The notes under the pieces: model-generated | Databases searched by the model: none | The model's input: the letters and a program-made list of their open reading frames with translations, nothing else | Told to the model about the DNA's origin: nothing | Made by a program: the position numbers and the translations under genes | Source: Putridiphycobacter sp965367695 | Lineage (GTDB): Bacteria; Bacteroidota; Bacteroidia; Flavobacteriales_D; Crocinitomicaceae | NCBI GenBank assembly: GCA_965367695.1 | Contig: CBDUKB010000090.1 | Coordinates: 1 to 11,307 of the forward strand | Length of the DNA stretch: 11,307 nt | Direction of reading: 5' to 3' | Shown: positions 1-6,302 of the stretch, one piece after another | Position numbering within the stretch: the stretch's first letter is position 1 | How the letters are laid out: every line of letters begins with the position of its first letter

Positions 1-444
1 CTCTCCTACAACTTCAAATTTGAAATCTTGCTTTACTTCTTTGTGTAAGTTAGCTGTTGCTTCGTAAGTTCCAATTTCTCTAATTGGCTCATCTTTAATT
101 TTGATAGATTTTCTATCAACTTCAACACCTTCTTTTTTCAACGCTTCAGAAATCAATACAGCATTCACTGAACCGAAAATCTTACCGTTTTCTCCTACTT
201 TAGAAATAATTTTCACCACAACAGTTTCTAGTTTAGCTGCAATTGCTGCTGCATCTTCTTGAATTTTAGATTCTTTGTGTGATTTTTGTTTTAATACTTC
301 TGTATGTGCTTTCTTTTCAGAAGCAGTGGCTAATATTGCATAACCTTGAGGAATTAAAAAGTTTCTACCGTACCCGTTTTTCACAGCTACAACATCATCT
401 TTATATCCTAATTTATCTACGTTTTTCTTTAATATAACTTCCAT
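1..444 (-). CDS. rplI: 50S ribosomal protein L9 (3' end cut by window edge)
   Basis: L9 of the large ribosomal subunit binds 23S rRNA domain V near the L1 stalk. The reverse strand reads ATG at 444-442 and stays open for 148 codons to base 1 with no stop. The N-terminal domain carries the L9 signature: GYGRNFLIPQGYAI at about residues 24-37, following a MEVILKKNVDKLG start. A lysine- and alanine-rich connecting helix follows at about 40-75, then the C-terminal domain with KVGENGKIFGSV at about 85-96. Bacterial L9 is usually about 147-150 residues and the last visible residues are FKFEVVGE, so probably only the stop, or a few codons, lies outside the window. It is third in an rpsF-rpsR-rplI operon, 37 nt after the rpsR stop, with no separate promoter evident. 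Family assignment is secure; the exact end is not visible. Confidence 0.96.
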   Translation of the reverse strand, partial: MEVILKKNVDKLGYKDDVVAVKNGYGRNFLIPQGYAILATASEKKAHTEVLKQKSHKESKIQEDAAAIAAKLETVVVKIISKVGENGKIFGSVNAVLISEALKKEGVEVDRKSIKIKDEPIREIGTYEATANLHKEVKQDFKFEVVGE

Positions 445-481
445 GATAAGTTTTTTAATTGTTTAACAAATGCGAAATAAA

Positions 482-742
482 TTATTTCATCATATCCGCT
501 ACATATGGCAAAATTGCCAAGTGACGTGCTCTTTTTACTGCTTTGTTTACCTTCTTTTGGTATTTTTGAGAAGTTCCAGTCAAACGTCTTGGTAAAATTT
601 TACCTTGCTCATTAATAAACTTGATTAAATAATCAGGATTTTTGTAATCCACATATTTAATACCACTTTTTTTGAATCTACAGTATTTCTCTTTTTTAAT
701 TTCAATACTGATTGGATTTAAATATCTAATATCTGATGCCAT
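482..742 (-). CDS. rpsR: 30S ribosomal protein S18
   Basis: S18 is a small-subunit protein that pairs with S6 on the 16S rRNA platform. The 86-residue product shows the S18 core: KYCRFKKSGIKYVDYK at about 19-34, the hallmark GKILPRRLTGTSQKYQKKV at about 48-66, and a basic C-terminal helix KAVKRARHLAILPYV at about 67-81. Length is at the short end of the 75-100 residues usual for Bacteroidota S18; the N-terminal extension is brief. Only one cysteine is present, so this is a copy without a zinc ribbon. The start at 742 lies 27 nt after the rpsF stop, in an A-rich stretch with no Shine-Dalgarno sequence, as is common in this phylum. It is the middle gene of rpsF-rpsR-rplI, and its product is the direct binding partner of the upstream gene's product. 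Confidence 0.97.
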   Translation of the reverse strand: MASDIRYLNPISIEIKKEKYCRFKKSGIKYVDYKNPDYLIKFINEQGKILPRRLTGTSQKYQKKVNKAVKRARHLAILPYVADMMK

Positions 743-769
743 AATTCTTTACTTTTAATTGATTAATAC

Positions 770-1102
770 TTAAGCAGTCGCTTTACTTCTTGTTTTCTCA
801 GCAAATGCAACATGATGTTTTTCCATTCTTACGGTTAAAAATCTCATAATACGCTCATCACGTTTGTATTCGATTTCTAACTTACGGATTAATTCTCCAT
901 CAGCTTCAAATTCAATTAAATTGTAAAATCCAGTTGTTTTCTTCTGGATTGGGTATGCCATTTTTTTCATACCCCAGAATTCTTTGTGCATGATTTTACC
1001 ACCATTCGTAGTGATATAATCTTCAAAGCCTTTTACTGCTTCCTTTGCCTGCTCTTCAGACAAAACGGGAGTTAAAATGAAAACAGTTTCGTACCTATTC
1101 AT
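770..1102 (-). CDS. rpsF: 30S ribosomal protein S6
   Basis: S6 binds the central domain of 16S rRNA as a heterodimer with S18. The 110-residue product begins MNRYETVFILTPVLSEEQ and contains the ferredoxin-like S6 fold: beta-1 at 3-11, helix at about 15-32, GGKIMHKEFWGMKKMAYPI at about 34-52, a GFYNLIEFEA strand at about 58-67, a second helix at about 69-80, and DERIMRFLTVRME at about 82-94. The frame is open upstream to another ATG at 1156. I chose 1102 because the S6 family starts at MxxYE, and because a TAnnTTTG box at 1134-1127 lies downstream of that earlier ATG, so the longer form would not be transcribed from it. It is first gene of the operon with rpsR and rplI and is transcribed divergently from dnaX. 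Confidence 0.97.
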   Translation of the reverse strand: MNRYETVFILTPVLSEEQAKEAVKGFEDYITTNGGKIMHKEFWGMKKMAYPIQKKTTGFYNLIEFEADGELIRKLEIEYKRDERIMRFLTVRMEKHHVAFAEKTRSKATA

Positions 1103-1126
1103 ATGATTTATTTTTAAAATTGAGTG

Positions 1127-1156
1127 CAAATATAAGGTTTTAAATCTAAAATCCAA
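1127..1156 (-). promoter_or_regulatory. Bacteroidota-type promoter for rpsF-rpsR-rplI
   Basis: On the minus strand a TTG at 1156-1154 is followed by exactly 19 nt and then TATATTTG at 1134-1127. This matches the TTG-N19-TAnnTTTG pattern of the primary sigma factor in Bacteroidota. The rpsF ATG begins 24 nt after the box, so the leader is short. Assignment is by motif only; the transcription start is inferred. Confidence 0.72.
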
Positions 1157-1193
1157 TACTTATCAACAATTAGTAGAAAAATGCATAAATATA

Positions 1194-1223
1194 TTCAATT
1201 TACAAGTAGATAAATTATATTTG
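1194..1223 (+). promoter_or_regulatory. Bacteroidota-type promoter for dnaX
   Basis: TATATTTG at 1216-1223 matches the -7 consensus. At the expected 19-nt spacing there is TTC (1194-1196) instead of TTG, so the -33 element is degenerate. The dnaX ATG begins only 13 nt after the box, which predicts a leader of a few bases. The box sits back-to-back with the rpsF promoter, about 80 bp apart. Confidence 0.62.
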
Positions 1224-1236
1224 CACCTCTAAGATT

Positions 1237-2352
1237 ATGAGTAATTTTGTAGTATCAGCCCGAAAGTATAGACCTCAGACCTTCAACACTGTTGTAGGAC
1301 AAGCGGCTATTACCACAACTTTAAAAAATGCAATTAACAAACAGCATTTAGCCCAAGCATTCTTATTTTGTGGGTCAAGAGGTGTGGGTAAAACCACCAC
1401 TGCGAGAATATTAGCAAAAACAATCAATTGTTTTAATCTAGATGAAAATGCTGAACCTTGTAATAATTGCGAGTCTTGTACTTCTTTTAACGAAGGACAT
1501 TCTTTTAATATTTTAGAGTTGGATGCGGCTTCTAATAATTCTGTAGAAGACATCCGAAACTTGATTGATCAAGTTAGAATCGCTCCTCAAGTCGGAAAAT
1601 ACAAAATTTTTATTATTGACGAGGTGCACATGCTTTCTCAAGCTGCATTTAACGCTTTTTTGAAAACTTTAGAAGAACCACCAGAGCATGCTATATTTAT
1701 TTTAGCAACCACTGAAAAACATAAAATATTACCGACCATATTATCGCGTTGTCAAATTTTCGATTTTCACAGAATTAAAGTAGATGATATAGTTGAACAT
1801 TTAAAGCATATTGCTAAAGCAGAGTCAGTAAAAGCAGATGAAAAAGCACTCCATATTATTGGACAAAAAGCAGATGGAGCTTTGCGTGATGCCTTGTCTA
1901 TTTTTGATCAAATTGTTTCTTTTAGTGGTGGTAACATTACTTATGAATCGGTTATTGAAAATTTAAATGTACTGGATTACGACTACTACTTTAAAGTAAT
2001 TGATGCTTCATTACAAGCCGATATCAGTAGTAATCTTTTGATTTATCACGATATATTAGACAAGGGTTTTGATGGGTCACAATTTATTATAGGATTGGCC
2101 GAACATTTAAGAAACTTGTTAGTTTGTAAAGAAGAAGCCTCATTAAAATTATTAGAAGTTCCGAACGATATAAAAGATAAATATATCGCACAATCTAAGG
2201 CTTGTTCCGTTCAGTTTATTTTAGTAGCACTTAATTTATTAAAAGAAACTGAACACCATTTTAAAGGCAGTAAAAACAAACGACTTCACGTTGAAGTTGC
2301 ACTGATGAAATTAGCTTCTATTCAATCGAATATTGAAAAAAAAAAAGCTTAA
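1237..2352 (+). CDS. dnaX: DNA polymerase III subunit gamma (zero-frame product of dnaX)
   Basis: DnaX is the ATPase of the clamp loader, which opens the beta sliding clamp and places it on primed DNA. This 371-residue zero-frame product has the whole motor and collar. It carries Walker A GSRGVGKT (46-53), a four-cysteine zinc module (C65, C75, C78, C81), Walker B IIDEVH (126-131), sensor 1 LATTE (156-160), the SRC arginine-finger motif (170-172) and sensor 2 GALRDALS (214-221). The helical collar domain III follows at about 240-366. Typical Bacteroidota DnaX is near 550-620 residues, so the reading is short by the tau tail. That tail is intact in the -1 frame immediately downstream. The zero frame runs through an 11-A tract (E-K-K-K) and stops at TAA 2350-2352 after one alanine. 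The gamma-like length matches domains I-III of the E. coli protein. Start: ATG 13 nt after a -7 box; MSNFVVSARKYRPxTF is a normal DnaX N-terminus. Confidence 0.95.
   Translation: MSNFVVSARKYRPQTFNTVVGQAAITTTLKNAINKQHLAQAFLFCGSRGVGKTTTARILAKTINCFNLDENAEPCNNCESCTSFNEGHSFNILELDAASNNSVEDIRNLIDQVRIAPQVGKYKIFIIDEVHMLSQAAFNAFLKTLEEPPEHAIFILATTEKHKILPTILSRCQIFDFHRIKVDDIVEHLKHIAKAESVKADEKALHIIGQKADGALRDALSIFDQIVSFSGGNITYESVIENLNVLDYDYYFKVIDASLQADISSNLLIYHDILDKGFDGSQFIIGLAEHLRNLLVCKEEASLKLLEVPNDIKDKYIAQSKACSVQFILVALNLLKETEHHFKGSKNKRLHVEVALMKLASIQSNIEKKKA
2335..2347 (+). other. dnaX: Poly-A slippage/frameshift site in dnaX (G-A11-G)
   Basis: Eleven consecutive A residues occupy 2336-2346, flanked by G on both sides, read in the zero frame as GAA AAA AAA AAA GCT TAA. 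Moving one base back gives AAA AGC TTA ATT GAT and an open frame to 2996. The +1 frame (AAG CTT AAT TGA) closes at once. dnaX is the classic gene recoded to make gamma and tau, by ribosomal -1 frameshifting on A AAA AAG in E. coli and by RNA polymerase slippage on an A9 tract in Thermus thermophilus. An 11-A tract could serve either mechanism. A missing A in the assembly would also produce exactly this picture. Confidence 0.75.
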
Positions 2353-2996
2353 TTGATCCTATTACCCTTGAGTTTTTACCAATAGAAATAATCCCGTTTA
2401 ATAATCAGCATGCAAATGCATTGACGAATGCCCCAAGTGAACAAAAGGAGGCTCCATCAGTTACTCCTACAAAAGTTTATTCTCCTACTGCTGTTGTACC
2501 CCCTAAAAAAATTGGTAAACCAATTGGGGAGTTTCGCTCCGCGAACGTTGGAATAAACAGCATTTTAAATCCAGTCAGTAAAGTCAATGCTACCGCTGAA
2601 GAACAGGTGAATCATACAAAAAGTGAGAACAATTCCTTTTCGATTGAAGAACTAGATTATGCCTGGAAATCTTTCGTGTTAAAATTAAAACGAGAGAAAA
2701 AAAACAGTTTGTTTTCTACTTTAAATGGCGCGAATCACAGATTGGGCTCTGATTTTACCATTACAATTGATTTAAATAATACCAATCAAGTAAAGGAGGT
2801 TGATTTAATTAAACCAGCATTCATAAGCTTTTTACGTAAAAAACTTCGAAATACAAAAATTAACATTAGCTATAATATGATTGAGGCTAAAAAGGCGAGT
2901 TTTACAGATAACAAATCTGTTTTTGAAGATTTAAGCAAAGAAAATCAATCTTTGATAAAGTTTAGAAAAATGTTCAATTTGGATATTGATTTTTAA
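2346..2996 (+). CDS. dnaX: DnaX tau-specific C-terminal extension (-1 frame; tau = 1237-2996)
   Basis: This is the tau-only part of DnaX, joined to the upstream product by a -1 shift (re-reading A2346) on the 11-A tract. The combined protein is 586 residues, of which 216 lie after the shift. The frame has no ATG near its 5' end; the first alternative start is TTG at 2421, without a properly placed ribosome site, so independent translation looks unlikely. The first ~95 residues after the junction are a low-complexity, proline/asparagine-rich linker. The last ~120 residues form a compact basic domain from about FSIEELDYAWKSF to the end, with LRKKLRNTKINISY and the terminal LIKFRKMFNLDIDF. This resembles the conserved tail of flavobacterial DnaX. 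In E. coli, tau's tail contacts the DnaB helicase and polymerase III alpha; the same role here is inferred. Codon use and composition match the upstream part, which argues against a decayed pseudogene. Confidence 0.85.
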   Translation, partial: SLIDPITLEFLPIEIIPFNNQHANALTNAPSEQKEAPSVTPTKVYSPTAVVPPKKIGKPIGEFRSANVGINSILNPVSKVNATAEEQVNHTKSENNSFSIEELDYAWKSFVLKLKREKKNSLFSTLNGANHRLGSDFTITIDLNNTNQVKEVDLIKPAFISFLRKKLRNTKINISYNMIEAKKASFTDNKSVFEDLSKENQSLIKFRKMFNLDIDF

Positions 2997-3002
2997 AGTT
3001 GA

Positions 3003-4916
3003 CTATTTATCAAACAAAATCGTCACAATCATTCCACCCTCATTTCTTATATCAGAAGTACCATCTAATTGTTCCGATAATATTTCAATAAGATCTAGTC
3101 CAAGCGAATTATCACTCCTATATGAATCTCCAGCTATCCCTACCCCATTATCCTTTACAATCAATTGCAATTGACGCTCACTAATTTCGGTCATTTCAAT
3201 CCAAATATCTCCTTCATTAATGTCGGTAAAGGCATGCTTCATGGCATTAGTGATGGCTTCGTTTAAAATCAACCCTAATGGAATTGCTTTTTCCAATATC
3301 AACTCAGTACTATTCATCTCAATATGATACCTGATTGTTTTTTTTGCATTGTTATAACTTTTTTCAATCGAATCTACCAATTCCAAGACATATTCCGAAA
3401 TATCAATTTTATCTACTTCATCATGTTTATACAATAACTCATGAACCAAGGACATTGAATTAATTCTTTGTTGTGTTTCATTTAAAATTGAATCTACTTT
3501 AGGTTCATCAACAGCCATTTTTTGTAGATTCATTAAACTAGAAATTATTTGAAAATTATTTTTAACACGGTGGTGCACTTCGTTGAATAATATTTTATTT
3601 TCATTGATTGACCTTTTCAATCTTTTATTTACTTTCATATTGCGATTCACAATATAAAATAGCCCTACAGTGATTAAGAGAAATATCAAGACTGCAAAAA
3701 ACAAAAATTGATTCAATATGGATTTTTCTTTTAAATCTGATTCTATTTTATTGAATTTTAAATTATTTGAAATTGTTCGAATACTATCTCTAAAGTACAT
3801 TTGATTCACTTTAATTCTATTGTCAAACTCAAAGGCAAAAAACTCCTCATGGTTGTGTAAAATCTTTTCATGAGAATTTAAAGCCTTATCAATGTAAAAA
3901 TATGCTTTTTGATATTGCTGTGTTTTGGCATAATTTTTCGCCAATAATAATTCTACTTTTAATTGTAAACGATCTGAATTGCTGTGATTTAAATTTTGAT
4001 AGCCAGCCTCAAGGATTTCTATAGATTTATTAAATTCATTTAAATTATAATAATAATCACCTTTAAAAATATTTGCTTTATTAATCGATACTTCATCTTC
4101 ATAATTACTAAAAATTTCATGTGCTAAATCAATATAAACCTTCACAGAATCAAATTTTCCAGTTTTCAAAAAATAATAACTGTTGGTGAGGTAAAAGTCG
4201 CCAAGGTCAATGCTTTTTTCATTTTGGTCAACCATTTTAAATCCAATATCGATTTGTTCTTTTGCTTTTTCTAAATCACCAATATCAATATAAGCTGCAG
4301 CCATACTGAAATAGCAATATTTTAGCATGGTTTCATTTTCCAATTCCAAAAATAAATTAGCAGATTTTTTGTAGTATTCAATTGCATTTTTTTCGGCGAA
4401 TAATACATAGTTAATACCAGCAATATTGGTGTATGAATATGCTTCTATATTTTTTAGTTCCTTTGCATCTTTCTCATTCAATGCACTGATATCTTTTACT
4501 TTATAAATGACATCCAAATATTCATTAATGGCTTTATTGTATTTGTTTTCAGAATAATAAGCGTTACCTAATCGGTGTTTAATCTTAAAATATAATAGAG
4601 ATGTCCGTTCATTTTTTAATTCAGATAATGCCAACATACAAAGCCTGACACCTAGCAAAGTGTTTCCGCTGTATAATTCTAATTTGGACTTGCGGTAATA
4701 AAATTCGGCAATTTCTTGTGGTCCTTCAAATTGACTTATTTTTAAAAATGCTTGGTCGTAATACTTTTCAGCTTTCAATTGATCTTCGGGCGAGAAAGTA
4801 GTGTATTTATTCGCAGAATCAAGAAGACTGAAATAAGTAGAATCAATACTTGCATTTGCAATACTCATCCAAAAGAATAAAATAAATAAAATTGATATGT
4901 TTAATATTTTGAACAT
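3003..4916 (-). CDS. TPR-containing membrane sensor histidine kinase (HisKA_2 family)
   Basis: The 637-residue product is a sensor kinase of the Bacteroidota TPR type. An N-terminal hydrophobic segment (about 1-22, ending MSIANAS) looks like a signal peptide. About 40-352 is a run of TPR-like helical hairpins, for example 110-143, 160-193, 199-232, 281-312 and 321-352, presumably periplasmic. One transmembrane helix lies at about 401-423. Then comes the H box NEVHHRVKNNFQ (445-456), the HisKA_2 pattern, with H449 the probable phosphoacceptor by alignment to HWE-type NHRVKN. The HATPase domain has an N box NEAITNAMKHAF (552-563), G1 DNGVGI (589-594) and a glycine-rich SLGLDLI (604-610). No response regulator or LytTR gene adjoins it, so its partner is encoded elsewhere. 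It ends 6 bp from the dnaX/tau stop, tail to tail, and is divergent from the MATE gene. No good TAnnTTTG box is seen upstream. The signal sensed is unknown. Confidence 0.93.
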   Translation of the reverse strand: MFKILNISILFILFFWMSIANASIDSTYFSLLDSANKYTTFSPEDQLKAEKYYDQAFLKISQFEGPQEIAEFYYRKSKLELYSGNTLLGVRLCMLALSELKNERTSLLYFKIKHRLGNAYYSENKYNKAINEYLDVIYKVKDISALNEKDAKELKNIEAYSYTNIAGINYVLFAEKNAIEYYKKSANLFLELENETMLKYCYFSMAAAYIDIGDLEKAKEQIDIGFKMVDQNEKSIDLGDFYLTNSYYFLKTGKFDSVKVYIDLAHEIFSNYEDEVSINKANIFKGDYYYNLNEFNKSIEILEAGYQNLNHSNSDRLQLKVELLLAKNYAKTQQYQKAYFYIDKALNSHEKILHNHEEFFAFEFDNRIKVNQMYFRDSIRTISNNLKFNKIESDLKEKSILNQFLFFAVLIFLLITVGLFYIVNRNMKVNKRLKRSINENKILFNEVHHRVKNNFQIISSLMNLQKMAVDEPKVDSILNETQQRINSMSLVHELLYKHDEVDKIDISEYVLELVDSIEKSYNNAKKTIRYHIEMNSTELILEKAIPLGLILNEAITNAMKHAFTDINEGDIWIEMTEISERQLQLIVKDNGVGIAGDSYRSDNSLGLDLIEILSEQLDGTSDIRNEGGMIVTILFDK

Positions 4917-4921
4917 TGTCC

Positions 4922-4929
4922 TACTTTTG
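4922..4929 (+). promoter_or_regulatory. Probable -7 box for the MATE-fmt operon
   Basis: TACTTTTG fits TAnnTTTG and lies 38 nt before the ATG at 4968. The position 19 nt upstream is TTT instead of TTG, so the -33 element is weak. The box starts 5 bp beyond the start codon of the divergent kinase gene. Confidence 0.5.
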
Positions 4930-4967
4930 CATGTGATTTTTGAAAAAAAATCATTTTAACTTAAAGA

Positions 4968-6302
4968 ATGCTAAAAGTAGACAAAATAAATATAATTCAA
5001 ATTGCAATTCCAATAATGTTGGGCACATTCATTCAGAATATTGTGATGGTAACAGATGCCATTTTGGTGAATAAATTAGGCACAGTAGCATTTGATGCAG
5101 CCAACAATGCAGGATTATTATACTTAGTGTTTTTTATGCTCAATAAAGGTTTGGGTGATGGGACTCAAATACAAATTGCAAATGAATATGGTAAAAACAA
5201 ACCCTTTGCTATTAATAGGACCTTAAACCATTCCTTTATAATACAAACTAGTTTGTCATTTATTTTTATTGGAATTTTATTCTTTTTTATCCCCTACTTT
5301 ACTCAAAACTTTGTCGCCAATAAACCAATTGGTGATGCCATGGAAACATTTTTAAATTATAGAATGTATGGATTAGTTTTTGCAGGAATTCAAGTGAGTA
5401 TCATGTCCTTTTTTATAGGAATTGGAAAAACAAAAATAATCATATATGCTTCTATTTTTCTGGCTATCCTTAACATATTCTTAGATTTTGGACTTATTTT
5501 TGGTCGTTTTGGATTGCCAGAAATGGGCTTAGCTGGTGCCGCATTGGCCTCCACTTTATCTGAAGCTTTTACTTGTTTGATTTTATTTTACTACTTAATT
5601 AAAAGTAAGCATTTGAAAGGGTTTGAGTTTTCTTGGGTCAAGCAATTTGAGAAAAGTAGGTTTAAACAAATATTAAAATTGAGTTATCCTTTAATGGTTG
5701 GTGGTTTTTTATCGATTGCGGTTTGGTTTGTTTTTTTTAGTATGATAGAGCAAGGGAGCGCCTTTAACCTAGAAGTGTCCCACGTTGTTCGGAATTTATT
5801 TTTCATTTCATTTATTCCTATTTTCGGCTTTGGCGCCACCACCCGAACTTATGTCTCCTATTTTCATGGCAAAAAAGATCTTGTTACAATTAAAAAGTCT
5901 ATTCAGCAGATGTTGATTTTAAGTATTGGATTTTACTTATTGTTTTTCCATGGTGCATTGCTTTATCCAAATTTTTTAGTTCGTTTAATTTCTGATGACC
6001 CACTCGTCATTGAAAAATCTGCAGAAATTCTTCAATTAGTTTTTGGGTCCATGCTTATTTTTTCTGTGGTGGCAATCTTTTATAATTCAGTTTCCGCATT
6101 AGGAAAAACTTTTCACGCCATGCTAATCGAATTGGCATCCATTTTAATTTACCTTGTTTTTTCATACCAAGCTATCATCATCCATCAATGGGATATATTT
6201 TATATCTGGACAGTGGAATATGCCTACTTTATGGTTACAGGTATTCTTTCTGTTTTATATTTGTGGCATTATAATAAAAAAATGAACCGAAACTATATAT
6301 GA
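4968..6302 (+). CDS. MATE family efflux transporter
   Basis: A 444-residue inner-membrane protein with about twelve hydrophobic segments: roughly 8-30, 45-63, 88-110, 131-151, 158-178, 186-212, 238-258, 272-292, 312-333, 355-376, 386-404 and 412-433. This is the usual size and topology of a MATE (multidrug and toxic compound extrusion) antiporter, which exports organic compounds using a Na+ or H+ gradient. Family marks are VMVTDAILVNKLG near 26-38, with acidic D30 in TM1; GIGKTKIIIYASIFLAIL near 151-168; and GLPEMGLAGAALAS at 182-195, the conserved loop before TM6. The substrate cannot be deduced and the coupling ion is uncertain. Its TGA overlaps the ATG of fmt (ATGA), so the two are co-transcribed and probably translationally coupled. 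The start at 4968 follows a candidate -7 box and is divergent from the kinase gene. Confidence 0.93.
   Translation: MLKVDKINIIQIAIPIMLGTFIQNIVMVTDAILVNKLGTVAFDAANNAGLLYLVFFMLNKGLGDGTQIQIANEYGKNKPFAINRTLNHSFIIQTSLSFIFIGILFFFIPYFTQNFVANKPIGDAMETFLNYRMYGLVFAGIQVSIMSFFIGIGKTKIIIYASIFLAILNIFLDFGLIFGRFGLPEMGLAGAALASTLSEAFTCLILFYYLIKSKHLKGFEFSWVKQFEKSRFKQILKLSYPLMVGGFLSIAVWFVFFSMIEQGSAFNLEVSHVVRNLFFISFIPIFGFGATTRTYVSYFHGKKDLVTIKKSIQQMLILSIGFYLLFFHGALLYPNFLVRLISDDPLVIEKSAEILQLVFGSMLIFSVVAIFYNSVSALGKTFHAMLIELASILIYLVFSYQAIIIHQWDIFYIWTVEYAYFMVTGILSVLYLWHYNKKMNRNYI

Noticed and set aside
1103..1156. 18-residue N-terminal extension of S6 from ATG 1156
   Set aside because: The -7 box lies inside it and S6 proteins begin at MxxYE, so the extension is not translated from the predicted message.
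1275..1553. Minus-strand open frame of 92 codons inside dnaX
   Set aside because: It lies wholly antisense to conserved DnaX motifs, has no homology-like features and no promoter box, and is a shadow of the coding strand.
2443..2451. Shine-Dalgarno-like AAAAGGAGG inside the tau extension
   Set aside because: It is not followed at proper spacing by ATG, GTG or TTG in any useful frame, and it lies about 100 nt after the A-run, so it can neither start a separate protein nor stimulate the frameshift.
2792..2800. Perfect AAAGGAGGT within the tau extension
   Set aside because: It encodes part of VKEV in the open frame and no start codon with a following open frame lies 5-12 nt downstream. Coincidental codons are the simplest reading.
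2421..2996. Stand-alone hypothetical protein from TTG 2421
   Set aside because: The frame is open back to the A-run, with no ATG and no ribosome site, and the content matches the DnaX C-terminal domain. It is better read as the tau extension.
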